From Rubrivivax sp. (GTDB lineage: Bacteria; Pseudomonadota; Gammaproteobacteria; Burkholderiales; Burkholderiaceae_C), in NCBI GenBank assembly GCA_019635285.1, contig JAHBZS010000044.1, forward strand, positions 1 to 40,912: a stretch of DNA of 40,912 nucleotides, given 5' to 3'. Of the stretch, positions 8,484 to 16,814 are shown one piece after another. The position numbers and the translations under genes are program-made. The notes below the pieces were generated by a model. The model searched no databases and had not been told where the DNA came from. It saw only the letters and a list, made by a program, of their open reading frames with translations. Every line of letters starts with the position of its first letter. The first letter of the stretch is position 1.

Positions 8484-9533
8484 TCAGGGCGCGGCGTCGC
8501 CAGCCAGCGACTGGCTGCGCCAGCGCTTGGGCGTGGTGCCTGACCAGGCCTTGAAGGAGCGCACGAACACGGCCGCCTCGGCATAACCCAGCGCGTCGGC
8601 GATGTCGTCCAGCCCCAGGCGCGTCTCGCGCAGCAGATGGCGGGCGATGTCGAAACGCGCCTGCGCCACCACCTGCTGCAGGCTCTCGCCTTCGGACGCC
8701 AGGCGCCGGCGCAGCGTGCGCTCGTGCAGGCCCATCGCGTCGGCGATGCGCGAGCTCGACGCATTGCCGACCATCAGCAACACCCGCACCGCGGCGCGCG
8801 TGCGGCTGGCCAGGCCGCGCACCACGCGCCCTTCGGCCTCGCGGATGGCGCGCTGCACCAGTTCGTGCTGCGCCGCATCGGCCCCGGCCACCGGCAGGCG
8901 CAGCCAGCGCGCGTCGAAGTGGATCTCGGCACGCGGCGCATCGAACTGCAACGCCGCGCCGAAGACGCGCCGGTAGGCCGTGGTGCGCCGCGGCGTGCCA
9001 TGCGGCAGCCACACCTCGATGGCCTGGAAGCCAGGCCCGGCCAGGTCGCGCAGCAGCCGCATGCCGATGGCCATCGTCAGGTCGTAGACCAGCGCGGCGC
9101 CCGGCGTGTCGGCATCGAGGATCGAATAGCCCAATGAGACCGTGTCGTCGGCGCCCGGCCGCACGAAGGTCACGCTGCCGCGGTCCTGCACGTGCAGGAA
9201 GCGGTTCAGGTCCTGCAGCGCTTCGCCCACGGTGCGGGCGCGCCACATCAGCTGACCGAGCAGCCCCAGGTCGTCGACGCCGAACTGCTCGCCCACCAGC
9301 AGGCCGAAGTCTTCCCGGCCACACAACGCCGCGCCACGCCGGATCAGGTCGGCGGCCACCGAAAAGGGTATGCGCCGCTCCGGATTGTCGAAGGCCGCGA
9401 CCTCCAGCCCGGCTGGCGCGAGCACCAGGACCGGGTCGTGGCGCAGGTCCCGCAGCACCCGCAGCATCGGGCGCAGCGGCCCCAGGCGCACGTCGGCGCC
9501 GTGCGGCGGCAGCAGCGGCTCACGGCCCGTCAT
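8484..9533 (-). CDS. AraC family transcriptional regulator (OruR/ArgR-like)
   Basis: The protein (349 residues from this start) has a long N-terminal sensor domain resembling the arabinose-binding-like domain of OruR-type regulators. It ends in an AraC double helix-turn-helix at about 250-345, with SSRIADAMGLHERTLRRRL as the first HTH and DDIADALGYAEAAVFVRSF as the second. Ending in TTPKRWR is typical. The start is uncertain: the frame is open to 9644, and in-frame GTG codons exist upstream of the ATG at 9533. None has a convincing ribosome site. It diverges from the arylsulfatase gene with a perfect palindrome between them, so it is the likely regulator of the sulfatase operon. Its effector is unknown. 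Confidence 0.9.
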   Translation of the reverse strand: MTGREPLLPPHGADVRLGPLRPMLRVLRDLRHDPVLVLAPAGLEVAAFDNPERRIPFSVAADLIRRGAALCGREDFGLLVGEQFGVDDLGLLGQLMWRARTVGEALQDLNRFLHVQDRGSVTFVRPGADDTVSLGYSILDADTPGAALVYDLTMAIGMRLLRDLAGPGFQAIEVWLPHGTPRRTTAYRRVFGAALQFDAPRAEIHFDARWLRLPVAGADAAQHELVQRAIREAEGRVVRGLASRTRAAVRVLLMVGNASSSRIADAMGLHERTLRRRLASEGESLQQVVAQARFDIARHLLRETRLGLDDIADALGYAEAAVFVRSFKAWSGTTPKRWRSQSLAGDAAP

Positions 9534-9585
9534 CGACGGCGCCGCGGCCAGGGTCTCCGAAGGCACACAGACAGACACAACTTGT

Positions 9586-9604
9586 CCGGAATTATCAATT
9601 CCGG
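9586..9604. promoter_or_regulatory. Palindrome in the AraC/arylsulfatase divergent promoter region
   Basis: CCGGAATT (9586-9593) and AATTCCGG (9597-9604) are perfect 8-nt arms separated by ATC. The site lies 52 nt upstream of the arylsulfatase ATG and 53 nt upstream of the AraC-type ATG, almost at the centre of the gap. It is more AT-rich than its surroundings. It is a plausible operator, but AraC proteins usually bind direct repeats, so another dimeric regulator is possible. Confidence 0.5.
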
Positions 9605-9655
9605 GAACTGTAGCGGCTCGTAACATCCCGCGCCACCACACCACGGAGCTCGGGC

Positions 9656-12163
9656 ATGCAGGGACACCAACTGAAGCGCATGGCCGTGCTGCTGGGCAGC
9701 GCCGCCGCCTTGCTGGGCAGCCTGGGCGTCGGCGCGCAGCAGGTCACCGGCACGCCGGGCTCGCCCAGCGCCACCACGACGATCCCGAACACGCAGCTGC
9801 CGGCGCCGACCCCGCCCTTCGGCGGCGTGATCAAGAACGGCGCGCTGCAAAGCAAGGTCTGGTGGGCGCCGCGCATCGTGCCGCCGAAGCAGGCGCCGAA
9901 CGTGCTGCTGATCATCACCGACGACGCCGGCTTCGGCGTGCCCAGCACCTTCGGCGGCGTGATCCCGACGCCGACGATGGACCGCATCGCGCAGGAGGGC
10001 CTGCGCTACAACCGCGTCTTTTCCACCGCGCTGTGCTCGCCCACACGCGCGGCGCTGATCACCGGCCGCAACCACCATTCGGCCGGCTTCGGCGTGATCT
10101 CCGAGCAGTCGACCGGCTTCCCGGGCTACAACAGCATCATCGACCGCGACAAGGTGACCATCGGTCGCATGCTCAAGGACAACGGCTACGCCACGGCCTG
10201 GTTCGGCAAGGACCACAACGTGCCGGCCTTCGCCGCCAGCCAGGCGGGGCCCTTCGACCAGTGGCCCATCGGCATGGGCTTCGAGTACTTCTACGGCTTC
10301 ATCGGCGGCGACGCCAACCAGTGGCAGCCGAACCTGTTCCGCAACACCACGCAGATCTACCCCTTCGAGGGCAAGCCCGGGTGGAACCTGGTCACCGGCA
10401 TGGCGGATGACGCGATCGACTACATGACGCGCATGCACCAGATCGACCCGAGCAAGCCGATCTTCATCAAGTACGCGCCCGGCGCGACGCACGCGCCGCA
10501 CCACCCGACCCCGGAATGGGTGGACAAGATCCGCGCGATGAAGCTCTTCGACGACGGCTACGAGAAGCTGCGCGAGCGCATCTTCGCGAACCAGAAGCGC
10601 CTGGGCGTGATTCCGCAGGACACGCAGCTCAGCCCGTGGCCGGCCAAGATGCTGACGCCCTGGGACCAGCTCAGCGCCGACGAGAAGAAGCTCTTCATCC
10701 GCCAGGTCGAGGTCTTCGCCGCCTATGCGGCGTACAACGACCACGAGATCGGCCGCGTGGTCCAGCACTTCCAGGACCTGGGCAAGCTCGACAACACCCT
10801 CATCATCTACATCAACGGCGACAACGGCACCAGCGCCGAGGGCGGGCCGCTGGGCACGCCCAACGAGGTGGCCTTCTTCAACGGGCTGAACAAGCTGCCG
10901 GCTTCAGCGCAGCTGAAGTGGTACGACGTGTGGGGCACCGAAGCCACCTACAACCACATGTCGGCCGGCTGGTCGTGGGCCTTCGACACGCCCTTCTCGT
11001 GGTTCAAGCAGAACGCGTCGGCGCTGGGCGGCATCAACCAGAACATGGTGGTGTCGTGGCCGGCGCGCATCACCGACAAGGGCGGCCTGCGCAACCAGTT
11101 CGTGCACGTCATCGACGTGGTGCCGACGATCCTCGAGGCCGCGGGCCTGAAGGCGCCGCAGGTGGTGGACGGCATCAAGCAAAAGCCCATCGAAGGCACC
11201 AGCTTCGCCTACACCTTCGACGCCAGGAACGCCAAGGCCCCCGAGCGCCACAAGACCCAGTACTTCGAGATGATGGGCCAGTGGGCGCTGTACGACGACG
11301 GCTGGTTCCTCTCGACCCAGGTGAACCGCGCGCCGTGGGACGCCTTCGGCCCGGCCAACACCGACCCGCTGAATCACCAGGTGCTGGAGCTGTACCACCT
11401 GGACAAGGACTTCAGCCAGACGCAGGACCTGGCGGCCCGGTATCCCGACAAGGTCAAGGCGATGAAGGCCAAGTTCATCGCCGAGGCGAAGAAGCACCAG
11501 GTCTTCCCGATGGACGCATCGGTGGCGGCACGCATCGTCGCGCCGCGGCCGAACATCACCGCCGGGCGCAGCGAATTCGTCTACACGCGGCCGATGGTCG
11601 GGCTGCCGCAGGGCGACTCGCCGCTGCTGCTGAACACCTCGTACACGGTCACCGCCGACATCGAGGTGCCGGCCGGCGGCGCCGAGGGCATGATCCTCAC
11701 GTCGGGCGGGCGCTTCGGCGGCTACGGCTTCTATCTGCTCAAGGGCAAGCCGGTGTGGCTGTGGAACCTGGTCGACCTGGATCGCTTGAAGTGGGAAGGC
11801 ACCGACGCGCTGGCGCCGGGCCGCCACACCCTCGAGTTCGACTTCAGGTACGACGGCGCGGGCGCCGGCACGCTGGCCTTCAACGACTTCAGCGGCGTCG
11901 GCCGTCCCGGCACCGGCACGTTGAAGGTGGACGGCAAGGTGGTCGACACCAAGCCGATGCCGAAGACGCTGCCGATGATCCTGCAGTGGGACGAGAGCTT
12001 CGACATCGGCTCGGACACGCTGACCGGCGTCAACGATGCCGACTACAAGCCGCCGTTCGCGCTGACCGCCAAGCTCCACAAGCTGAGCGTCAAGCTCGAC
12101 CGGCCGCAGCTGTCGCCGGCCGAGGTAAAGAAGCTCGAAGCGGCGATGAAGGCCAAGGACTGA
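9656..12163 (+). CDS. Secreted arylsulfatase (type I, formylglycine-dependent)
   Basis: This 835-residue enzyme hydrolyses sulfate esters. A signal peptide (residues 1-28, ending near GVGAQQ) directs export. The sulfatase domain starts at about 80 with the metal pair Asp89-Asp90 in ITDDAG. The sulfatase signature CSPTR holds Cys127, the residue oxidised to formylglycine, and Arg131; GRNHH follows. A further metal site GDNG is near 385-390. The last ~200 residues form a beta-rich tail seen in large bacterial arylsulfatases of about 780-830 residues. The ATG at 9656 has GGAG about 10 nt upstream. No formylglycine-generating or anaerobic maturase gene is in the window, so maturation depends on a gene elsewhere. 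It is the first gene of an envelope-protein operon. The natural substrate is unknown. Confidence 0.93.
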   Translation: MQGHQLKRMAVLLGSAAALLGSLGVGAQQVTGTPGSPSATTTIPNTQLPAPTPPFGGVIKNGALQSKVWWAPRIVPPKQAPNVLLIITDDAGFGVPSTFGGVIPTPTMDRIAQEGLRYNRVFSTALCSPTRAALITGRNHHSAGFGVISEQSTGFPGYNSIIDRDKVTIGRMLKDNGYATAWFGKDHNVPAFAASQAGPFDQWPIGMGFEYFYGFIGGDANQWQPNLFRNTTQIYPFEGKPGWNLVTGMADDAIDYMTRMHQIDPSKPIFIKYAPGATHAPHHPTPEWVDKIRAMKLFDDGYEKLRERIFANQKRLGVIPQDTQLSPWPAKMLTPWDQLSADEKKLFIRQVEVFAAYAAYNDHEIGRVVQHFQDLGKLDNTLIIYINGDNGTSAEGGPLGTPNEVAFFNGLNKLPASAQLKWYDVWGTEATYNHMSAGWSWAFDTPFSWFKQNASALGGINQNMVVSWPARITDKGGLRNQFVHVIDVVPTILEAAGLKAPQVVDGIKQKPIEGTSFAYTFDARNAKAPERHKTQYFEMMGQWALYDDGWFLSTQVNRAPWDAFGPANTDPLNHQVLELYHLDKDFSQTQDLAARYPDKVKAMKAKFIAEAKKHQVFPMDASVAARIVAPRPNITAGRSEFVYTRPMVGLPQGDSPLLLNTSYTVTADIEVPAGGAEGMILTSGGRFGGYGFYLLKGKPVWLWNLVDLDRLKWEGTDALAPGRHTLEFDFRYDGAGAGTLAFNDFSGVGRPGTGTLKVDGKVVDTKPMPKTLPMILQWDESFDIGSDTLTGVNDADYKPPFALTAKLHKLSVKLDRPQLSPAEVKKLEAAMKAKD

Positions 12164-12170
12164 CACGCGC

Positions 12171-12587
12171 ATGGCCGAGGTTGCGGTCCGTCCGAGCGCC
12201 GTGCGCGGCGCCTGCCAGTTGCTGGGCGGCCTGGTGCTGGCCGCGGGGGCGCAGGCCGCCGCCGCGCAGGCGGCCTCGCCCTACGCCGTGCTGACCGGCC
12301 GCTGGCTGCGGCCCGACGGCGGCTACACCATCCGCATCCGTGCGGCCGACGCGGGCGGCAAGCTCGACGCAGCCTATGCCAACCCGAACCCGCTGCCCTT
12401 TTCGAAGGCCGAGGCGGCGCTGGATGGCAAGACGCTGAAGCTCGTCTTCGAGCTGCGCGCCGGCGGCTACAACGGCTCGACCTACACGCTGCGCTACGAC
12501 CCGGCGGACGACACGCTGAAGGGCGTGTATTTCCAGGCGGTGGCGCAGCAGAGCTACGACGTGCGCTTCGTGCGCGCCAGGCCCTGA
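12171..12587 (+). CDS. Small secreted protein, beta-rich, unknown function
   Basis: This 138-residue protein has an Ala-rich signal peptide (about residues 1-34, ending AAAAQA) and a ~100-residue mature part full of alternating hydrophobic and polar residues, such as YTIRIRAAD, LKLVFELRAG and YDVRFVRARP. That suggests a small beta-barrel or sandwich. I do not recognise a family. It begins 7 nt after the arylsulfatase stop, with a weak AAGGA site inside the sulfatase 3' end, so it is almost certainly co-transcribed. A periplasmic partner or stability factor for the sulfatase is a guess. Confidence 0.75.
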   Translation: MAEVAVRPSAVRGACQLLGGLVLAAGAQAAAAQAASPYAVLTGRWLRPDGGYTIRIRAADAGGKLDAAYANPNPLPFSKAEAALDGKTLKLVFELRAGGYNGSTYTLRYDPADDTLKGVYFQAVAQQSYDVRFVRARP

Positions 12588-12624
12588 ACAAGAGGTTCCG
12601 TTTCAACCACGCGAGGAGCAGGCG

Positions 12625-12909
12625 ATGAGCAGGCGTTTGTGGATGTGGGTCGCGATGCCGGCCCTGGGTGCGGCCGGTCTGGCCTTGGCGCAGTACCCGA
12701 TCATGGATGCGGTGGCCAACAAGGTCATCGCCAAGTACCAGGGCTCGAGCTGCGAGCAGCTGTGGCAGCAGAAGTCGCAGCCCAAGTCCCCCGAGGAGCA
12801 GCGCGTCGTCAAGTTCCTGAAGGACGATCCGGCGATGCGCAAGGCCTTCTTCGACAAGGTGGCCGGGCCGATCGTCAACAAGATGTTCGAATGCGGGATG
12901 GTGCCGTGA
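12625..12909 (+). CDS. Small secreted protein with two conserved-looking cysteines
   Basis: This 94-residue protein has a signal peptide (MSRRLWMWVAMPALG, cleaved near ALAQ) and a helical mature part of about 70 residues with only two cysteines, in SCEQLW and FECGMV, at opposite ends. They could form a disulfide in the periplasm. An AGGAG lies 8-9 nt upstream of the ATG. It overlaps the next gene by 1 nt (TGATG), showing coupling. The family is not recognised. Confidence 0.75.
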   Translation: MSRRLWMWVAMPALGAAGLALAQYPIMDAVANKVIAKYQGSSCEQLWQQKSQPKSPEEQRVVKFLKDDPAMRKAFFDKVAGPIVNKMFECGMVP

Positions 12910-13802
12910 TGCGTCCCAGACATTGGTCTGCGCGGGCCGGTGCCGCCGCCCTGGCGCTGGCCTGCGCCGGCAGCGCCGGCAGCGCCGGCAGCGCCGCGGC
13001 GCAGACGGCACAGACGGCGAAGAACGCGCAGACGCCAAGGGCCGTGGCGGCCAAGGCCGCCGCCCAGCCCGCGGGCCCGATCATCGAGCAGCGCGCCGTC
13101 GACCTGCTGCGCGCGGCCAGCGACCGGCTTGCCGCCGCCCAGTCGATGCGCTTCACCGCGGTCGCGTCCTACGAGTACCCCAGCCGCCTGGGACCGCCGA
13201 TCCTGTACACCATGCGCTACGACGTCGCGCTGCAGCGGCCCAACCAGCTGAAGATCGTGGTGCCCGGCGACGGCCCGGCGACGGAGTTCGTCTACGACGG
13301 CAAGGAGATGCTCGCCTTCGCCCCCAAGGAGAACCTGGTCGCGGTGGCCGCCGCGCCGCCGACGCTGGAAGGCGCGCTGAGGCAGGCGCAGCAGCAGGCG
13401 CAGATCTACTTCCCGTTCACCGACCTGCTGCTGCCCGACCCCTATGCGGCGATCAGCCAGGGCGCCGTGCTGGCCTTCGTCGTCGGGCCGTCGATCGTGG
13501 TCGGCGGCGTGAACACCGACATGGTGGTGTGGGCCAGCAAGGAGGTCTTCATGCAGCTGTGGATCGGCAGCGACGACAAGCTGCCGCGGCGCATCCGCGC
13601 CATCTACCGCAACGACGCGCGCGGCCTGCGCCACGACCTGGAGCTGTCCCACTGGCAACTCGACGGCCCCATCGGCGCCGAGTACTTCGCCACCGACAAA
13701 GCCAGAACGGCGCAGCCGATGAAGTTTGCCGTGCCCGGCCCGTCGCGGCCCGCGCCTGCCAAGAAACCCGTCGCGGCCAAGCCCGCGCCAAGGCCGCAGT
13801 GA
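12909..13802 (+). CDS. DUF2092-like periplasmic protein
   Basis: This 297-residue protein starts at the ATG that overlaps the previous stop by 1 nt. It has a signal peptide followed by a low-complexity Ala/Gly/Ser/Thr/Gln stretch (about residues 18-60). The rest resembles DUF2092/LolA-like outer-membrane-lipoprotein-sorting folds: LRAASDRLAAAQSMRFTAV, then RYDVALQRPNQLKIVV, then FVYDGKEMLAFAPKEN. These proteins are predicted to be half-barrels that bind acyl chains or lipids; I infer family from pattern only. A Lys/Pro/Ala tail (about 280-297) ends it. It may carry a lipid or lipoprotein across the periplasm for the neighbouring envelope proteins. Confidence 0.8.
   Translation: MRPRHWSARAGAAALALACAGSAGSAGSAAAQTAQTAKNAQTPRAVAAKAAAQPAGPIIEQRAVDLLRAASDRLAAAQSMRFTAVASYEYPSRLGPPILYTMRYDVALQRPNQLKIVVPGDGPATEFVYDGKEMLAFAPKENLVAVAAAPPTLEGALRQAQQQAQIYFPFTDLLLPDPYAAISQGAVLAFVVGPSIVVGGVNTDMVVWASKEVFMQLWIGSDDKLPRRIRAIYRNDARGLRHDLELSHWQLDGPIGAEYFATDKARTAQPMKFAVPGPSRPAPAKKPVAAKPAPRPQ
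12966..12992 (+). repeat. Three perfect tandem copies of a 9-nt unit
   Basis: The unit GCCGGCAGC occurs three times without change inside the DUF2092-like gene and encodes Ala-Gly-Ser x3 just after the signal peptide. In-frame loss or gain of a copy would only shorten or lengthen the linker. Confidence 0.85.
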
Positions 13803-13818
13803 GCGGCATGGAGGCCCG

Positions 13819-14625
13819 ATGAAAGCCACCCCTCCGATCGCCTGCGCCGCCGCGCTGGGCATCGCCCTGCTCGCCGCCTGGTCCGGCCCGGCGGCCGGCT
13901 GGGCCAGTGCGAACCGCTTCGGCGGCGCCACCAGCCACAGCTTCGGCGACACCACGCACGACAACCGCTATGGCGGCAGCACCACGCACGTGGCCGGCGA
14001 AGGCACCGAGCACACCAACGCCTACGGCGGCAATACCGCGCATTCGGTCTACGGCGGTACCGAGCACACCAACATGTACGGCGGCACCACCGCCGGCGCG
14101 GCGGGCTACGGGGCCTATCACACCGACCCCGGCGGGGCCACCGCCTACCACCCGCCGGCCTATCCCGCCTACCCGGCCTACCCGGCCTACCACCCGCCGG
14201 TGGCGGTGCCCTACTACTCCACCGGCTGCTATGGCTGTGCGGCTGCGGCCGGGGCGGTGGTGGGCATGGCCACCGGCGCGGCCATCGCCTCGGCCAGCAA
14301 CACCGCGGCCACGCAGAACGCCTATGCGGCGGGCGTCGCCACCGGCTCGGCCAATGCCAACGCCGCCTACCAGTCGGGTTATGCCGCGGGCGCCACGTCC
14401 ACCGGCGCGCCGCCACCGGGCGCGACGCGCACCACCACCACGACCACCATCACCACCACGCCGGGGCCGGCCAGCTATGCCATGGGCGCCACCTATGCGG
14501 CGCTGCCCGGCGGGGCGATGGCGGTCAACAAGAACGGGCAGACCTACTATCTGAGCGGCAACACCTGGTTCCTGCCGGCCTTCGGCGCCAATGGTGTGCA
14601 CTACACCGTCGTCCCCACCCCCTAA
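13819..14625 (+). CDS. Secreted YGG-repeat protein, unknown function
   Basis: This 268-residue protein starts at an ATG with GGAG 5 nt upstream; the frame is open further upstream but without a start signal. After a signal peptide (1-30), residues about 32-95 are an imperfect tandem repeat with consensus YGGxTxHxxGxGTEHTN, rich in Gly, Thr, His and Asn. A Pro/Tyr-rich stretch of AYP units (about 110-135) follows, then a small Gly/Ala hydrophobic segment (about 143-160) that could cross or insert in a membrane, a Thr run (about 205-216), and a C-terminal piece ending WFLPAFGANGVHYTVV. Histidine-rich repeats could bind metal; that is speculation. Its stop overlaps the next gene's ribosome site. 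Confidence 0.8.
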   Translation: MKATPPIACAAALGIALLAAWSGPAAGWASANRFGGATSHSFGDTTHDNRYGGSTTHVAGEGTEHTNAYGGNTAHSVYGGTEHTNMYGGTTAGAAGYGAYHTDPGGATAYHPPAYPAYPAYPAYHPPVAVPYYSTGCYGCAAAAGAVVGMATGAAIASASNTAATQNAYAAGVATGSANANAAYQSGYAAGATSTGAPPPGATRTTTTTTITTTPGPASYAMGATYAALPGGAMAVNKNGQTYYLSGNTWFLPAFGANGVHYTVVPTP

Positions 14626-14634
14626 GGAGAAGTT

Positions 14635-15183
14635 GTGTCCCGCCGATCTCTCGTTGCCCTGTTCTGCGCCGCGGTCTGCACCGCGGCCTGCGTCTCCCCC
14701 ACGGACTACAACCAGCAGGTGCAGAAGACGCGCACCTACGAACAGCTGGACGCGCAGTTGAAGACCGAACTCGCCGGCGACCAGGCGCAGATCGAGCAGC
14801 TGCAGAACCTGGTGCGGCTGACGCTGGCCAACGGCATCCTCTTCGGCGAAGGCGCCTGGGAGCTGAACGACGCCGGCAAAGCGGTCCTGGCCAAGGCGGC
14901 GCCGGCGCTGAAGTCGCTGAGCGGGCAGCGCATCGTCGTCAAGGGCTTCACCGACAACGTGCCCATCGGCAGCGAGCTGCGCCAGCGCATCGCCGGCAAC
15001 GTCGAGCTGTCCAAGGCGCGCGCCGACGCGGTAGCGGCCTTCCTGGCCGCGCAGGGCGTGCCCCGCGACCTGATCACCACCGTCGGCCTGGGCGAGGCCA
15101 GCCCGGTGGCGTCGAACGACACCGTCGCCGGGCGCGCCAAGAACCGGCGCGTCGAGATCGACGTCGTGGAAGCACCGGCCTGA
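14635..15183 (+). CDS. OmpA-family lipoprotein, peptidoglycan-associated
   Basis: This 182-residue protein starts at GTG; AGGAGA directly after the preceding TAA decides the start. The signal sequence ends in a weak lipobox with Cys19 (TAAC), so lipidation is likely but not certain. A short coiled coil (about 25-60, many Gln/Glu/Leu) leads to an OmpA C-terminal domain (about 75-178) with GFTDN, then NVELSKARADAVAAFL, and a closing GRAKNRRVEI. That domain binds meso-diaminopimelate in peptidoglycan. It overlaps the next gene by 1 nt (TGATG). It probably anchors the surrounding envelope proteins to the cell wall. Confidence 0.9.
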   Translation: MSRRSLVALFCAAVCTAACVSPTDYNQQVQKTRTYEQLDAQLKTELAGDQAQIEQLQNLVRLTLANGILFGEGAWELNDAGKAVLAKAAPALKSLSGQRIVVKGFTDNVPIGSELRQRIAGNVELSKARADAVAAFLAAQGVPRDLITTVGLGEASPVASNDTVAGRAKNRRVEIDVVEAPA

Positions 15184-15986
15184 TGAAGGCCGCGCTCTCG
15201 CTGTGCGCACTGCTGCTGGGTGCAGCGTCCGCACGGGCTGACCTGTCGCCCGAGGAGCTGGCGCGCATCGCCCAGAACCCGGTGGGCGCGATGGTCAGCC
15301 TGCCCTTGCAGAACAACACCAACTTCAACGTCGGGCCGCGCAGCGGCACGCAGAACATCCTGAACATCCAGCCGGTGGTGCCATTCACCCTGGATGCCGA
15401 CTGGAACCTGATCACGCGCACCATCCTGCCGGTGGTCTGGCAGCCGGGCCTCACGCCCGACCAGGGCAGCAGCTTCGGCCTGGGCGACCTGCAGTTCGCG
15501 GCCATGCTCTCGCCCAGCCAGCCCGCGCCCGGCGGCTGGATCTGGGGTGCCGGCCCGATCGCCCAGCTGCCCACCAACACCCGCGACGAGCTCGGCAACA
15601 AGAACTGGGGCCTCGGCCCGCAGGGCGTGGTGCTGCGCATGGAAAAGGGCAGCCCCTGGGTCTACGGCGTGCTGGTCAACAACATCTGGTCGCTGTCCAG
15701 CGGCCAGCAGGGCGGGCGCTACAACAACCTGCTGCTGCAGCCCTTCGTCAACTACAACCTGCCCGGCGGGCTGTACCTCAACAGCGTGCCGCTGATCACC
15801 GCCAACTGGGAAGCCGCCAGCGACCAGCGCTGGACGGTGCCCGTGGGCCTGGGCGTCGGCAAGATCATCCACCTGGGCAAGCTGCCGCTGAACCTGCAGC
15901 TGGGCGGCTACTACAACGTCGTGCACCCCGACGACGGCGCCAGCTGGCAGTTGCGCCTGCAGGCCCAGGTGATGTTCCCGAAGTAG
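15183..15986 (+). CDS. Predicted outer-membrane beta-barrel protein (transporter-like)
   Basis: This 267-residue protein has a signal peptide ending at SARA-DL. Its mature part is built of alternating amphipathic strands (FNVGPRSGTQNILNIQPVVPF, LITRTILPVVWQPG, LNLQLGGYYNVV) and ends in the aromatic-free VMFPK. It contains LQNNTNFNVGP and GLGDLQFAAMLSP motifs common in the neuromedin-U/transporter-like barrel family of Proteobacteria. It is translationally coupled to the OmpA-type gene. A role in moving a hydrophobic or aromatic product across the outer membrane is inferred. Confidence 0.8.
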   Translation: MKAALSLCALLLGAASARADLSPEELARIAQNPVGAMVSLPLQNNTNFNVGPRSGTQNILNIQPVVPFTLDADWNLITRTILPVVWQPGLTPDQGSSFGLGDLQFAAMLSPSQPAPGGWIWGAGPIAQLPTNTRDELGNKNWGLGPQGVVLRMEKGSPWVYGVLVNNIWSLSSGQQGGRYNNLLLQPFVNYNLPGGLYLNSVPLITANWEAASDQRWTVPVGLGVGKIIHLGKLPLNLQLGGYYNVVHPDDGASWQLRLQAQVMFPK

Positions 15987-16007
15987 ATCTCACGACAAGG
16001 AAGAACG

Positions 16008-16814
16008 ATGAAGCACTCCCTGCCCTCCCGCCTGGTAGCCACCCTGTTCGGCGGCGCCCTGCTGGCGACCGTGCCGCTGGCAGCCCAGGCCCAGGCCAGC
16101 GCCTGGCAGTTCGAAGCGTCGATCTACGGCTGGTTCCCGGCCGTCTCCGGCACCACCTCGTTCCCGCCCAATGGCAACGGCCCCAGCGTGGACGTGAGCA
16201 TGGGCGACGTGATCGATGCGCTGAAGTTCGCCTTCATGGGCACCTTCGAGGCACGCAACGGCGCGTGGGGCGTGTGGACCGACCTGGTCTATGCCGACTT
16301 CGGCGCGTCGCACGGCACCACCCTGACCGCGCACCCGCCGGCGCTGCCGCCGGTGAACGTGCAGGCCAACGCCCACCTGGACCTGAAGACCTGGGCCTGG
16401 ACCCTGGCCGGCCTGTACGGCCTGAAGAACGACACCGAAGGCACGATGGACCTGCTGTTCGGCGCGCGGCTGCTGGACATCAGCACCACGCTGGGCTGGT
16501 CGGCGGCCGGCCCCGGCCCGATCGACCCCAGCGGCAAGAAGGACGTGGCCGACGCCTATTGGGACGCCATCGTCGGCCTGAAGGGCCGCGCGCTGCTGGG
16601 TGCGGAGCGCAAGTGGTTCGTGCCCTACTACGTGGACGTGGGCACCGGGCAGTCCCAGCTGACGTGGCAGGTCAACGCCGGCCTGGGCTACCAGTTCGAC
16701 TGGGGCTCGGTGCTGGCCACCTGGCGCTATATGGACTATGACTTCAAGAGCAACTCGCGCGTGCAGAGCCTGAGCTTCAACGGCCCGACCATCGGCGTGG
16801 CCTTCAAGTTCTAG
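16008..16814 (+). CDS. Predicted outer-membrane barrel protein, last gene of sulfatase operon
   Basis: This 268-residue protein has a signal peptide (1-30, cleaved near AQAQA) and a mature part with repeated amphipathic strands: WQFEASIYGWFPAVSG at the start, LVYADFGAS in the middle, and VLATWRYMDYDFKS then TIGVAFKF at the end. A C-terminal phenylalanine is the classic signal for BAM-dependent outer-membrane insertion. AAGGAAG precedes the ATG. The family is not named with certainty. Its TAG stop shares CTAG with the stop of the convergent minus-strand gene, leaving no room for a terminator. Confidence 0.8.
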   Translation: MKHSLPSRLVATLFGGALLATVPLAAQAQASAWQFEASIYGWFPAVSGTTSFPPNGNGPSVDVSMGDVIDALKFAFMGTFEARNGAWGVWTDLVYADFGASHGTTLTAHPPALPPVNVQANAHLDLKTWAWTLAGLYGLKNDTEGTMDLLFGARLLDISTTLGWSAAGPGPIDPSGKKDVADAYWDAIVGLKGRALLGAERKWFVPYYVDVGTGQSQLTWQVNAGLGYQFDWGSVLATWRYMDYDFKSNSRVQSLSFNGPTIGVAFKF

